A DNA stretch of 64,000 nucleotides, taken from assembly GCA_016219175.1 (NCBI GenBank), contig JACRCD010000020.1, positions 51,097 to 115,096 on the forward strand. Direction: 5' to 3'. Below the pieces are notes generated by a model, which was not told the DNA's origin, searched no databases, and saw only the letters and a list, made by a program, of their open reading frames with translations. This DNA comes from Deltaproteobacteria bacterium (GTDB lineage: Bacteria > Desulfobacterota > Desulfobulbia > Desulfobulbales > SURF-16). Shown here in pieces: positions 26,488 through 36,067 of this stretch. Within the stretch, counting starts at the first letter, position 1. Every line of letters begins with the position of its first letter. A program made the translations under genes and the position numbers.

Positions 26488-28125
26488 TCAGAAATCGGCA
26501 AATTCCTCGTCTTTATCCAGCGGGATCATCTCTTCCGGGGTGGCCTTGTCCTTGTTGGTTGGCCTGGGTCGCATGGCGGCTGCCGCCGTCAGCCGCGGCT
26601 GGCGCTTTGCCGCTCCGGCGGCAGGCCGCGGCGCGCGGCGCGGCCGGGCAGCCTGATCGGTGGTGGTGCTGATCCGCGTTCCATCGCCTTCCACCAGCCT
26701 GGTCAACTCCTGCACCACCTCCTTCATTGATTCCGACTGGGCGGAAAGTTCCTCGGAGGCGCTGGCGGACTGTTCGGCACTGGCGGCATTGGCCTGCACC
26801 ACCTTGTCCATTTCCGCGATCGCCCCATTGACCTGCCTGATGCCCTTGGCCTGTTCGCTGGACGCCGTGCTGATTTCCTCAATCAACTGATCGACCTTGA
26901 CCGAGCTCTCGGTAATCCGGGCAAAGGCCTCATTGGTGTTGCTGAGAATTGTCCGGCTGCCCTGGATGTTCCTCACCGTGTTTTCGATCAGGGTCGAGGT
27001 ATCCTTGGCCGCCGTCGCGGCCCGCATGGCGAGATTACGCACCTCGTCGGCCACCACGGCAAAACCGGCCCCGGCCTCACCGGCCCTGGCCGCCTCAACC
27101 GCGGCATTCAAGGCCAGGAGATTGGTCTGGAAGGCGATTTCGTCGATGGTCTTGATGATCTTGGAGGTGGCCTCGCTTGATCTGAACACCTCCTCCATGG
27201 CGGTGGTCAGTTGACCCATGGAGTTATTGGCCTCTTGGACGACCGCGTTGTTTTCCCTGGTCAGGGAGTTGGCGTGGCTGGCATTTTCCGCGTTGCGGGT
27301 GGTCATGGAGGTGATTTCCTCAAGAGAGGAAGAGGTTTCCTCAAGCCCTGCCGCCTGCTCGCTTGCCCCTTCGGCCAGTTGCTGGCTGGCGGCCGCCAGC
27401 TGGCCGGCCGCCGCCGCTACGTGGCTGGAGCCGTAGGCCAGGTCCTTGATGGCGCTGTTCAGCGGCCTGGCGATGGCGCGGGTGATGATGAGAGCGATGG
27501 CGATGGTCATGGCGGCGCCGGTCAGGCCCAGAATGGCCGAGATGAGGACGGCTCGTTTTCTCACCATGTCAAACAAGGCATCAGCCTCCTCCATCTCTTG
27601 GTGCAGCGAGACGGTGATCTTTGCCAGGGATTCATCGGCAGCCTTCCGGTATTCATCGATTTTTCCGTCCAGTTCCCTGATTTTCGCCATCTGTCCGGCG
27701 CTCTCGCTGCCTGCCTGCATCGTGTCCAGCAGCGGCAGCAGCTCCTTGTCAAAGAGGGCGAGATAGGCGGTATAATCTTTTTCCACCTGGACGGCCCACT
27801 CTCTTTCCTGCTCCGTGTCGACCAGTTCAGCCAAGCTGACCATGTCCTTGGCGGCCCGGGTTTTGAGCTCGGCGAAGTCCTTGTGGGTGGCGGCAAGATC
27901 GCGGTTGATCACCCCGTCGGCCATGATGCCATAGGAAGAGCCGAGCGTTTCCATGATCCGCCCGAGGGCCACGACGTCGTCGGCCCGTCTCGCCGCTTCA
28001 TCCTGCAGCTTTGCCAGGGAGAACAGGGAAGAAATCTGATAGAGAATCGCCGCGGCGAGGATAAAAACAACAAGCAGGAAACTACCCATGATTTTACTGC
28101 CGATTTTCAGGTCTGCAAAGCGCAT
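26488..28125 (-). CDS. Methyl-accepting chemotaxis protein
   Basis: A 545-residue chemoreceptor. ATG 28125 gives [21 protein letters not shown], the usual short cytoplasmic tail and TM1, with GGAG upstream. A four-helix-bundle periplasmic sensor spans about 35-195, TM2 about 196-216, then a very short HAMP-like linker and a long signalling coiled coil whose hairpin tip is [25 protein letters not shown] Pro/Arg/Ala-rich tail ends DEEFADF, possibly a tether for methylation enzymes. No che genes are adjacent. Confidence 0.92.
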   Translation of the reverse strand: MRFADLKIGSKIMGSFLLVVFILAAAILYQISSLFSLAKLQDEAARRADDVVALGRIMETLGSSYGIMADGVINRDLAATHKDFAELKTRAAKDMVSLAELVDTEQEREWAVQVEKDYTAYLALFDKELLPLLDTMQAGSESAGQMAKIRELDGKIDEYRKAADESLAKITVSLHQEMEEADALFDMVRKRAVLISAILGLTGAAMTIAIALIITRAIARPLNSAIKDLAYGSSHVAAAAGQLAAASQQLAEGASEQAAGLEETSSSLEEITSMTTRNAENASHANSLTRENNAVVQEANNSMGQLTTAMEEVFRSSEATSKIIKTIDEIAFQTNLLALNAAVEAARAGEAGAGFAVVADEVRNLAMRAATAAKDTSTLIENTVRNIQGSRTILSNTNEAFARITESSVKVDQLIEEISTASSEQAKGIRQVNGAIAEMDKVVQANAASAEQSASASEELSAQSESMKEVVQELTRLVEGDGTRISTTTDQAARPRRAPRPAAGAAKRQPRLTAAAAMRPRPTNKDKATPEEMIPLDKDEEFADF

Positions 28126-28228
28126 CCGCAACTCCGGGTTGATTTTATTATTATCCGAGTCTGTTATGCCTTCGGCTGGATTTATTTTAGCAGAAACGGA
28201 TTGCAACAATCAACTTGGCTTTTTCATC

Positions 28229-28257
28229 TTGACATTTCGTCCAAATAACTTATCTAT
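28229..28257 (+). promoter_or_regulatory. Possible sigma-70 promoter of the DsrE-SQR-RND operon
   Basis: TTGACA at 28229-28234 is followed after 16-17 bases by TATCTAT. The region is AT-rich and lies about 80 bases before the ATG at 28337. The -10 match is moderate. Confidence 0.45.
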
Positions 28258-28336
28258 ATATTAACATATAAATATTCATTTATTTACTTCCAAAAACAAA
28301 CGTTATTGCAGCATTTCAACTCACGGAGGTAGCGTT

Positions 28337-28756
28337 ATGACAGAAAAGAAAAAGGTGTCGATCATGATCTTCCATGACGAGCTCTGCCAGGTCTTTAACG
28401 GGCTGATGACCGCCATCAGCCTGCAACGGGCCGGGGCCGGGGTCACGATCTTTTTCGGCTCGCGGGGGATCAACGCGGTGCACAAGGACAAGATTCACCA
28501 GCTCAAATGCCTGCCGGATCAGCCTGAGGAGGAACAGAAAAAGGTCATGGCCCGCATGGAGGCCATGAACCTGCCGACGCCGGAGGATATGCTGCTCATG
28601 CTGCACATGGAAGGGGCCACCTTGCTCGCCTGTCCCTTAAACAAGGCGGTCTTTGAATTTCAGAACGATGACTTTGTCGAAGGGGTGGCCCTGGCCGACC
28701 CGGAGACCTATTACACCGGCACCGTCATCCCGGCGGACATGAACCTGGTCTTTTAA
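28337..28756 (+). CDS. DsrE/DsrF-like family protein
   Basis: A 139-residue cytoplasmic protein with the DsrE fold: VSIMIFHDELCQVFNGLMTAISLQRAGAGVTIFFGSRGI at the N-terminus and the conserved MLLMLHMEGATLLACPLNKAVFEF later. It has Cys in DELCQ and LACPLN; the latter is at the position where DsrE2-type proteins hold a persulfide-carrying Cys. A role as sulfur carrier for the flavoprotein encoded 13 bases downstream is plausible but inferred. GGAGG precedes the ATG. First gene of a five-gene operon. Confidence 0.82.
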   Translation: MTEKKKVSIMIFHDELCQVFNGLMTAISLQRAGAGVTIFFGSRGINAVHKDKIHQLKCLPDQPEEEQKKVMARMEAMNLPTPEDMLLMLHMEGATLLACPLNKAVFEFQNDDFVEGVALADPETYYTGTVIPADMNLVF

Positions 28757-28769
28757 GGAGAAAGAAATC

Positions 28770-29957
28770 ATGGTGCAAATCGTTGTGCTTGGCGGCTCCT
28801 TCGGCGGGCTGACCGCGGCCCTGGAGCTGAAAAGGCTGCTGGGCCGCCAGGCCGAGGTGACGGTGGTGAGCGAGGAGGACCGTTTTGTCTTTTTGCCGTC
28901 TCTGCCGTGGTTGATCATGGGTTGGCGCAAGCCCGGGGACATCACGCTGAAAGTCGCCGGTATCCTTCAGCCCCGCGGCATTAACTTCGTCCATGCCGCG
29001 GCCTTGGAGGTGCAGCCGGAACCACGCCTGGTGCGGACCACTCTTGGCGAACTCAGCTATGACTATCTCGTCGTCTCCACCGGCCCGCAACTCGCCTTTG
29101 ATGAGATTCCCGGCCTGGGCCCGGACCAGGGCCACACCGACTGCACCTTTACCATTGATCATGCGTTGCGCACAGGGAAGACCTGGCAAGCGATCCTGGA
29201 GAGCCCCGGACCGGTGGTGGTGGGCTCGGCCCAGATGGTGAGCTGTTTCGGTCCGTCCTACGAGCTGGCCTTTGAAATGGATGCCGAGTTGCGGCGGCGC
29301 CGGATGCGGCACAAGGTGCCGATTCTTTATCTCACCTCCGAGCCCTATCTTGGCCACATGGGAGTGGGGGGCCTGGGCAATTCCAAACGGTTCATGGAAG
29401 ATGAGTTCGCGGCAAAGGACATCAAACCCATCGTCAACCAGGCCATCGACGAGGTGGCGCCAGGGGAGATCCGGCTCAAGGACGGCTCGAAAATCCCCTT
29501 CAAGCTGGCCATGCTGGCCCCGCCCTTCAAAGGCGTGCCGGCGGTGGCGCCGCTGGGCAACCCCCGGGGCTTTGTCCCGGTTGATCACCATTACCGCCAC
29601 ACCAGGCACCCCAACATCTTCGTGATCGGCGTGGCCATGGCCATCGCCCCTCCGGAACCTACGCCAATACCGGTGGGGGTGCCCAAGACCGGCTCCATGA
29701 CGGTGAGGATGGCGAAGGTAGCCGCCGCCGCCATTTCCGCCGAAATACACGGCACCCCGCTCCCCAGCCCGGAGGAGCTGGCGGTTATCTGTCTCATGGA
29801 CATGGGCGACACCGCCGCCCTGATGAAGGCCTGGCCGCTGCTGCCGCCCCGGCAGGAGTCATACACCCGCAAAGGGGTCTGGGCCAAGTGGCTTAAGCTC
29901 TCCTTCGAGCGCTACTTTCTGTTCAAGATGAAGCACGGCTACAGCCAGTTGCCGTGA
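28770..29957 (+). CDS. SQR-like FAD-dependent pyridine nucleotide-disulfide oxidoreductase
   Basis: A 395-residue flavoprotein like sulfide:quinone oxidoreductase. It has the FAD Rossmann motif VVLGGSFGGLTAALELKRLLG at residue 4, FVFLPSLPWLIMG after beta-2, and VVSTGPQLAFDEIPGLG. Cys residues occur in HTDCTFTIDHA (near the first SQR active-site Cys) and in VSCFGP, but I do not see the full three-Cys set clearly, so the substrate may differ. TAAGGAGA precedes the ATG. It overlaps the frame of the next gene at its stop. Coupling to DsrE suggests sulfide or persulfide chemistry. Confidence 0.8.
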   Translation: MVQIVVLGGSFGGLTAALELKRLLGRQAEVTVVSEEDRFVFLPSLPWLIMGWRKPGDITLKVAGILQPRGINFVHAAALEVQPEPRLVRTTLGELSYDYLVVSTGPQLAFDEIPGLGPDQGHTDCTFTIDHALRTGKTWQAILESPGPVVVGSAQMVSCFGPSYELAFEMDAELRRRRMRHKVPILYLTSEPYLGHMGVGGLGNSKRFMEDEFAAKDIKPIVNQAIDEVAPGEIRLKDGSKIPFKLAMLAPPFKGVPAVAPLGNPRGFVPVDHHYRHTRHPNIFVIGVAMAIAPPEPTPIPVGVPKTGSMTVRMAKVAAAAISAEIHGTPLPSPEELAVICLMDMGDTAALMKAWPLLPPRQESYTRKGVWAKWLKLSFERYFLFKMKHGYSQLP

Positions 29958-29971
29958 AAATGGAGGCGTTG

Positions 29972-32272
29972 ATGGGCAAAAAATCCCTGGTTGTGCTGTC
30001 AGTCGAATATCCGAAAACCGTGGTCTTTCTGGCGGTGCTCCTGTCCATGCTCTTCCTGACCCAGTTTCCGAAGATGACCACGGACACCAATCCCAAGAAT
30101 ATGCTGCCCGCCACTTCCGCGGTGCGGGTGGGCAATGACGGGGTGGAAAAGACCTTTGGCCTGTACGAGGACATGATCGTGCTCGGCGTGACCCACGACC
30201 AGGGGGTGGTCAATCCTGGCACCTTGGCCAGGATCAAGCGGATCACCGAGGCGATCGTGCGGATTCCCGGGGTGGCGGCCCGTGATGTGGCAAGCTTCAC
30301 CACCATCGATAACGTGACCATGGAGGAGGGGGCGCTGCGGGTGGCGCCGCTGATGACCGAGGCGCCGGAGCAGGAGGCGGGACTCGCCAAACTGCGGCAG
30401 GCCCTGACGGAAAATCCCCTGTTCATCAATCGCATCATCTCGCCGGACGGCAAGACCACGGCCATCTATATTCCGCTGGAAAAGGGGGCGAGCGGCAAGG
30501 AGGTGGCTGACAACATCCGGCAGATCGTCAGCCGTGAAGCGGGGGAGGAGCGCTACGCCGTCGCCGGCGATCCGGTGGCCCGCGACACCTTCGGCGCCGA
30601 GATGTTCAAGCTCATGGGCATGTTTGCCCCCATGGCCGGCATGATCATGTTCGCGGTGGCCTTTTTCATGTTCAAGAGCCTCTTTCTCTCCATGGCCATC
30701 ATGGCGCCGGCCATGATCATCATCATCTGCAGCATGGGGCTCATTATCGGCCTGGGGTATCCGGTGCACATCATGAGTTCCATGAGTCCGGTCTTTCTCA
30801 TGGCCATCGCCACCGACAGCATCCACATCTTCAACGAGTTCTATTTCCGCTTCCATGAAAGCGGGGAGCGGAAGGCGGCCATCCTCGACACCATGCGAGC
30901 GGTGGGCAAGCCGCTGATCTACACCGACATCACCACCGCCGTGGGCTTTGCCTCGCTCATGCTCGCCAACATCATCCCGGTCAAGGTCTTCGGCTTCGGC
31001 GTGGCCTTCGGCACCATGCTGCTTTTGCTTTTAAGCTTCACCCTGGTCCCGGCGCTGCTCACCTTTATCCCGGTTGACAAGATCAGGCGCGTAACCGCAA
31101 GCGAGGACCTCGGCACGAGTAAGACCGCCTCCCTGCTGATGGGGTTGAGCCGGATCGGCAGCTGCCGGCCCCGGGTCACCCTGCTGCTGGGCGGTTTTCT
31201 TGTTCTCGTCGCCGTGCTCGGGGTTAGCCGTATTCATGTCAACAACAACCTGGTGGAATGGTTCAAGACCGGCAGCGAGATCCGGATGGCGGACCGGGTG
31301 CTGAACCAGGCCCTGGGCGGCACCTCGCTGGCCTATGTGGTCGCCGGCGCCAAGGAAGACGATTTCATGAAAAACCCCGAGGCCCTGCGTTACATCGAAG
31401 GCTTGCAGCGTCACCTGGAGACCCTGCCCCTGGTGGGCAAGACCTTTTCCGTGGTGGACTACGTGAAACGCATCAATCTGGTGCTGCACGACAACGACCC
31501 CAAGTTCGACGTGGTTCCCGGGACCAGGGAGGAGATCGGCCAGTACCTCTTTCTGTTTGCCATGTCCGCCAAGCCATCCGACCTCGATAACGTGGTGGAC
31601 TTCCCTTTCCGCCAGGCCAACATCTGGGTGCAGATGAAGACCTGGGACGCCCAGGCCATGCGCCAGGTGATGGCGGCCATGGATGAGTATGCCAAAGGCC
31701 ACCCCATGCCCATCGAACTGAAACCGGCCGGTATCGCTTACTTCAATCTGGTCTGGAACGACGAGGTTCTGTGGGACATGGTGAAAGGCTTTCTGGCGGC
31801 CCTGGTCATAGTCTTTGTCATCCTGATGGTCAATTTCCGGTCGTTCAAATGGGCCTTGATAAGCTATGTGCCCCTGCTGTTCACCATCCTGCTGCTCTAC
31901 GGCGTCATCGGCTTCACGGGCAAGGATTTTGACATGCCGATCTCCGTGCTTTCCTGTCTGTCGCTCGGCATGGCGGTGGATTTCGCCATCCATTTCGTGG
32001 GCCGCTTCCGGCTGCGGCGGGCGGAGGCGGCCGGCGGCGAATCCCTGGCCGACAGCCTGGCCTGGACCGCGGCCCGGCCCGGCAAGGGGATCATGCGCAA
32101 CGCCCTGCTCTTTGCCGGCGCGTTTTCCGTGATGCTGTTCGCGCCGCTCACCCCGTATATCACCGTGGGCGCCTTTATCGTCAGCATGATGCTCTTGAGC
32201 GCACTGATGACCATCATCTATCTGCCGGCCCTCATCACCCTGATGCAGGGCTGGCTCTTGAAAGGAGAATGA
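29972..32272 (+). CDS. RND superfamily (MMPL-type) exporter
   Basis: A 766-residue inner-membrane transporter with the two-fold RND layout: TM1, a periplasmic loop (about 40-215), five TMs, TM7, a second loop (about 430-590) and five TMs. Diagnostic stretches are IATDSIHIFNEFYFRF and LGMAVDFAIHFVGRFRLR, the charged helices of the proton relay. I prefer ATG 29972 because GGAGG lies seven bases before it; a GTG at 29954 overlaps the previous stop. The family moves lipids and other hydrophobic molecules. Its partners here are the LolA-like and barrel genes that follow at once. Confidence 0.88.
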   Translation: MGKKSLVVLSVEYPKTVVFLAVLLSMLFLTQFPKMTTDTNPKNMLPATSAVRVGNDGVEKTFGLYEDMIVLGVTHDQGVVNPGTLARIKRITEAIVRIPGVAARDVASFTTIDNVTMEEGALRVAPLMTEAPEQEAGLAKLRQALTENPLFINRIISPDGKTTAIYIPLEKGASGKEVADNIRQIVSREAGEERYAVAGDPVARDTFGAEMFKLMGMFAPMAGMIMFAVAFFMFKSLFLSMAIMAPAMIIIICSMGLIIGLGYPVHIMSSMSPVFLMAIATDSIHIFNEFYFRFHESGERKAAILDTMRAVGKPLIYTDITTAVGFASLMLANIIPVKVFGFGVAFGTMLLLLLSFTLVPALLTFIPVDKIRRVTASEDLGTSKTASLLMGLSRIGSCRPRVTLLLGGFLVLVAVLGVSRIHVNNNLVEWFKTGSEIRMADRVLNQALGGTSLAYVVAGAKEDDFMKNPEALRYIEGLQRHLETLPLVGKTFSVVDYVKRINLVLHDNDPKFDVVPGTREEIGQYLFLFAMSAKPSDLDNVVDFPFRQANIWVQMKTWDAQAMRQVMAAMDEYAKGHPMPIELKPAGIAYFNLVWNDEVLWDMVKGFLAALVIVFVILMVNFRSFKWALISYVPLLFTILLLYGVIGFTGKDFDMPISVLSCLSLGMAVDFAIHFVGRFRLRRAEAAGGESLADSLAWTAARPGKGIMRNALLFAGAFSVMLFAPLTPYITVGAFIVSMMLLSALMTIIYLPALITLMQGWLLKGE

Positions 32273-32273
32273 G

Positions 32274-33068
32274 ATGAAGCGACTTATTCTGTTGATGCTG
32301 TTTTTGACTGTCGGCCTTGCCGCCCGCGCCCTGGCGGCCTCGCCCGATGAAATCATCCAAAAATCGCAGGGGGCCTTTTTCTATCCCGGCGGGGACTTCA
32401 AGGCCCGGGTCATGATGAAGTTGATCAGCCCCGGTGGTCAGGAACGGGTGCGGGAGATGACCATGCTGCGCTTAAATACCGGCGAGGCGGGCGGCGAGCA
32501 GAAATACTTCATGTACTTCTTTCAGCCGGCCGAGGTGAAGGACATGACCTTTATGGTCTTCAAGTATCCGGCCAAGGATGACGACCGCTGGCTGTTCGTC
32601 CCGGCCATCAACATGGTGCGGCGCATCGCCATGCAGGACAAGCAGGCGAGTTTCGTCGGCTCGGACTTCACCTACGAGGATGTCTCCGGCCGCGACCTGG
32701 GGGATGATGTGCACGAACTGGCCAGGGAAGAAGTGTTGAACGGCAAGGAGTGTTTCGTGGTCAAGAGCACGCCGAAGGCGGACAGCGCGGGCTACGGCTC
32801 TAAGCTGTCCTGGATCGACAAGGCGAGCTTTCTGCCCCTGCGGGAGGAATACCATGACCACGCAGGCAGCACGGTCCGGGTCTTCACCGCCGACGAGGTC
32901 AAGGAGGTCAAGGGCTTTCCCACCATCACCAAACGCACCATGAAGAATCTGCAGAGCGGCCACCGCACCGAGGTCTCCTATGTCAGCCAGGATTACAATG
33001 TCGGTCTGGAGGACAGCCTCTTTTCGGAACGGTTTCTCCGGCAGCCGCCCAAGAAATGGATCGACTAA
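32274..33068 (+). CDS. LolA-like outer-membrane lipoprotein-sorting family protein
   Basis: A 264-residue periplasmic protein with signal peptide MKRLILLMLFLTVGLAARALA. The mature part has the half-barrel pattern of the COG2834 LolA-like family (YFMYFFQPAEVKDMTFMVFKYPAKDDDRWLF, FTYEDVSGRD), typical of versions encoded beside MMPL-type RND pumps. It probably carries the hydrophobic cargo across the periplasm. AAAGGAG precedes the ATG, which comes right after the RND stop. The next gene begins 11 bases downstream. Confidence 0.85.
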   Translation: MKRLILLMLFLTVGLAARALAASPDEIIQKSQGAFFYPGGDFKARVMMKLISPGGQERVREMTMLRLNTGEAGGEQKYFMYFFQPAEVKDMTFMVFKYPAKDDDRWLFVPAINMVRRIAMQDKQASFVGSDFTYEDVSGRDLGDDVHELAREEVLNGKECFVVKSTPKADSAGYGSKLSWIDKASFLPLREEYHDHAGSTVRVFTADEVKEVKGFPTITKRTMKNLQSGHRTEVSYVSQDYNVGLEDSLFSERFLRQPPKKWID

Positions 33069-33079
33069 GGGAGAGTGTC

Positions 33080-34330
33080 ATGCTGATCCCCCGACCCTGG
33101 CGCCTTGCCTGGCTTGCCGCCTCGTTGCTGCTGAACGTTGAAGTCTGTGAGGCGGAGTTTGACCTGCATGGCTTCGTGCAGGGTAATTACGGCCTGGACA
33201 CGGCCTCATCGAATCCCGACGGCCGGGACTCCAAGCTGGCCGAGGAACGAATCCAACTCAAGCTGGAGGGGAACCAGGGGCCATTGCGTTTCTTTGTCAA
33301 AACCGATCTGGCCTGGGATCACGTAGACGACCAGGAGGATCCGGAGCTGCGGGAAGGGACCATCGATTACACCGCCGCGGCCTGGGATTGCAGGATCGGC
33401 AGGCAGATGGTCACCTGGGGGCTTGGCGACCTGGTATTCATCAACGATGTCTTTCCCAAGGATTATGAGGCATTTTTCAGCGGCCAGCCCCTCGAATACA
33501 TGAAAAAGGGAGTGGACGGCGTCAAAGCCGGCCTCTATCCAGGCTTTGCCTCGCTTGAGCTCATCGCCATCCCCCTGTTCACACCCAACCATTTTCCGGA
33601 TGCCAAACGCTTCTGGCTGTATGACCCCATGCCGGGGGTGAGCAACCGGCAAACCGTCGAGCCGGGCGCAAGCCTTGACAATACCGAGGTCGCCGGGCGC
33701 GTCTATCGTGATATCGCGGGGTTTGACGCCTCTCTCTATGGCTACCGGGGATTTTTCCGGCAGCCCGCCATGCAACCCGATCCCGCCGCTGCCCCCACCA
33801 GGCTTACCCTCTGGTATCCGGCACTTGCGGTCTATGGCGCCAGCCTTCAGGGCAGCGCCCTGCACGGTGTTATCAGCCTGGAGGCCGGCTACTATGACTC
33901 GCGGGATGACCGGGAGGGCGACGACCCCATGATTCCCAACAGCCAGGCCCGGTTTCTGGTCGGCTATCAGCGGCAGTTCTGGGAGGATTTCACCGTCGGC
34001 CTGCAATATTACGGGGAAAGGATGCTGGACCATGGCAACTATACCGCTACCCTGCCGCCGGGACTACCCGCCGAGGACAGACTGCACGACCTGATCAGTG
34101 TCCGTTTGACCCAACTCCTCAGACATCAGACCGTGAAGCTCTCTCTTTTCACCTTCCGGGGGCTCGCCAGCGGTGACTACCTGGTCAATCCCGAGGTCAA
34201 ATACAATTTCACCGATCAGGTATGGGGGGCGCTGGGGGCCAACATCTTCGGCGGCGGCGAGACCTGGAGCCAGTTCGGCCAACTCGACCGCAACGACAAC
34301 ATCTATCTGCAGGTCCGCTATGAGTTTTGA
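33080..34330 (+). CDS. Outer-membrane beta-barrel (DUF1302-like)
   Basis: A 416-residue protein. ATG 33080 follows AGGGAGAG and gives a signal sequence ending near CEAEFDL. The mature chain starts with FDLHGFVQGNYGLDT, continues with barrel strands and the stretch IGRQMVTWGLGDLVFINDVFPKDYEAF common in DUF1302-type proteins beside LolA/RND genes, and ends YLQVRYEF with the terminal aromatic. It would be the outer-membrane acceptor or pore of this system. A terminator at 34401 closes the operon. Confidence 0.82.
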   Translation: MLIPRPWRLAWLAASLLLNVEVCEAEFDLHGFVQGNYGLDTASSNPDGRDSKLAEERIQLKLEGNQGPLRFFVKTDLAWDHVDDQEDPELREGTIDYTAAAWDCRIGRQMVTWGLGDLVFINDVFPKDYEAFFSGQPLEYMKKGVDGVKAGLYPGFASLELIAIPLFTPNHFPDAKRFWLYDPMPGVSNRQTVEPGASLDNTEVAGRVYRDIAGFDASLYGYRGFFRQPAMQPDPAAAPTRLTLWYPALAVYGASLQGSALHGVISLEAGYYDSRDDREGDDPMIPNSQARFLVGYQRQFWEDFTVGLQYYGERMLDHGNYTATLPPGLPAEDRLHDLISVRLTQLLRHQTVKLSLFTFRGLASGDYLVNPEVKYNFTDQVWGALGANIFGGGETWSQFGQLDRNDNIYLQVRYEF

Positions 34331-34400
34331 GGCAAAGGTACCGCGCCTCAGCGTGCAGTGCCGGACATGAAAAATGAAGTCTTTTCAGGCAATCGACCGG

Positions 34401-34423
34401 AAAGTCAACATGTTGACTTTTTG
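34401..34423 (+). terminator. Rho-independent terminator of the DsrE-SQR-RND operon
   Basis: AAAGTCAACA (34401-34410) is the exact reverse complement of TGTTGACTTT (34411-34420), followed by TT. The stem is perfect, with the central four bases forming the loop. Confidence 0.7.
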
Positions 34424-34486
34424 AAGACCCAGTGATGTAATAAAGCCGGACAGGCAAGCGTATGTAAAGAAAGACCGTTTTATTTT

Positions 34487-35812
34487 TTGGTATTGCCAGG
34501 GGTACAGATCATAACCGCAAATATCAGGAAGACATTGATCATCAGGCTGCTCTTGGTGTGGCCTTTTCTCTCCATCCTTATCGGGGCGATTGTCTATGTT
34601 ATCGAATTAAGAAGGGTGGACGATCTGGTGAAGGATCTCGCCGTCAGTGAGTCAAGGCCGTTTACATACGACAACGTGGATTATCTGAACAGTGATGAAC
34701 CGGCGCACCGTTTGCTCCTGCGCGAAAGAAACGAGGAGCATATCAGGATGGGGCACTTTATTGCCGTTGCCCTCTATAATCGGGCGCGACAAAAAGTTAA
34801 TGAGGTGATTCGCCCGGGATTCGATAAAGACTTGATAGGTTGGCACAAACAGGATCTTATTGCGGCTGACGGCATGCGATATAAAAGTTTTTATTTGGAC
34901 AGGAAGATCTCCGTGCACGTTCTCGTTCCACTCATAAATGGCTCGGAAGAGATCGTGGGATACTTTGAGGGGGTCTACTTGACGGACAGGGAAACCATGT
35001 CCGCGATTCAGGCGCGCACCACGGCGTCTTTGGTTCAGGTCGTGGTAATAATACTGGCCACCGCCATAACGCTCTATCCGATCATCATGGCCCTGAACAA
35101 GGACCTGTTGAGACTATCGGTTGACTTGTCCCAGGCGAACATCGGCATGCTGAAGGTTTTGGGCAGCGCGGTGGCGAAGCGGGACAGCGACACGAATGCC
35201 CATAACTACCGGGTCACGCTCTATGCCATCCGTTTCGCCGAGGCAATCGGGCTCGGGGCCGATAGTATCCGCAGCCTTATCAAAGGCGCTTTTCTCCATG
35301 ATGTCGGCAAAATAGGCGTCAGTGATACGATTCTGCTCAAGCCGGGCAAGTTAAACGGGAAAGAGTTTGCCATCATGAAGACCCATCCCCGGCATGGCGA
35401 GGATATCATCGGCAGATACGCCTGGCTCAAGGATGCCCTGTCTGTCGTGAGGTATCACCATGAGAAATTCGACGGCAGCGGCTACGGGGCCGGGCTCAAA
35501 GGGGAAGACATTCCCCTGCAGGCACGCCTTTTTGCCATCGTCGACGTCTTTGATGCCCTGACCTCGCGGCGGCCTTACAAAGAGCCGTTGCCGTTTGTCG
35601 CGGCGATGAGGATCATCAGGCAGGAAAGCGGCGCGCATTTCGACCCGCGGTTGATTAACATCTTTGAAGGTATAGCCTGGGACCTCTTTGAGAAAATCGG
35701 CTCCGTTGCGGATGCCGCGGTTGAGATGGAGCTGGATGCCCTGGTGGAAAAATACTTCAACACCAGCAAAACTGATAACGTGCAATATGATCAGTTCAGG
35801 AAGAATCTTTAG
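34487..35812 (+). CDS. Membrane HD-GYP cyclic-di-GMP phosphodiesterase
   Basis: A 441-residue protein: TM1 about 17-40, an extracytoplasmic domain of about 140 residues, TM2 about 183-205, then an HD-GYP domain. The domain shows FLHDVGKIG (metal-binding HD), HPRHGEDI, VVRYHHEKFDGSGYGAGLKGEDIPLQARLFAIVDVFDALTS. The GYP element reads GSGYGAGL, matching the consensus GxGYP only partly. Its role is hydrolysis of c-di-GMP in response to an outside signal. No ATG exists near the 5' end; TTG 34487 is the furthest start, and a TTG at 34493 or 34547 is possible. Confidence 0.88.
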   Translation: MVLPGVQIITANIRKTLIIRLLLVWPFLSILIGAIVYVIELRRVDDLVKDLAVSESRPFTYDNVDYLNSDEPAHRLLLRERNEEHIRMGHFIAVALYNRARQKVNEVIRPGFDKDLIGWHKQDLIAADGMRYKSFYLDRKISVHVLVPLINGSEEIVGYFEGVYLTDRETMSAIQARTTASLVQVVVIILATAITLYPIIMALNKDLLRLSVDLSQANIGMLKVLGSAVAKRDSDTNAHNYRVTLYAIRFAEAIGLGADSIRSLIKGAFLHDVGKIGVSDTILLKPGKLNGKEFAIMKTHPRHGEDIIGRYAWLKDALSVVRYHHEKFDGSGYGAGLKGEDIPLQARLFAIVDVFDALTSRRPYKEPLPFVAAMRIIRQESGAHFDPRLINIFEGIAWDLFEKIGSVADAAVEMELDALVEKYFNTSKTDNVQYDQFRKNL

Positions 35813-35949
35813 GTGCCTCCCAGAAGGGGTTCTTCATCGTCTCGGCCGCGTTCTGGCACGGCACGGACATGAAGAAGGCCCTCTTCGACGGGCAGTCGCC
35901 GATGAACGTGGCCCAGGCCGGCCTGCCTATGGCCGGGGCGAACCTCTAA
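35813..35949 (+). pseudogene. Remnant of the 3' end of a coding sequence
   Basis: Directly after the HD-GYP stop, another frame reads QKGFFIVSAAFWHGTDMKKA followed by LFDGQSPMNVAQAGLPMAGA and a TAA at 35947. The codon use is strongly protein-like (GC-rich third positions) but there is no start or upstream domain, so it looks like a fragment of a lost gene. I do not recognise the parent family. Confidence 0.45.
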
Positions 35950-36008
35950 TCCTTTGAGAGAGTGTGATCGGGGCAAGTTTCTTTGAGTCAAGCGGATAGG
36001 CCATAAAA

Positions 36009-36041
36009 GAGGAAGGGAATAGCCTAGTTATTCCCTTCCTC
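36009..36041 (-). terminator. Rho-independent terminator of the ArsR/Cys-rich-peptide genes
   Basis: GAGGAAGGGAATA (36009-36021) and TATTCCCTTCCTC (36029-36041) form a perfect 13-bp stem with a 7-base loop. On the minus strand it is followed by TTTT, so it ends the leftward transcript. Confidence 0.85.
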
Positions 36042-36067
36042 CTCAGGCATGATATGCCCCGTTGTTA

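Noticed and set aside
28725..29750. 341-codon open frame on the minus strand
   Set aside because: Antisense to the SQR-like gene, His/Gly-rich shadow translation.
31031..32356. 441-codon open frame on the minus strand
   Set aside because: Antisense to the RND transporter, low-complexity His/Gln/Gly-rich translation, no family features.
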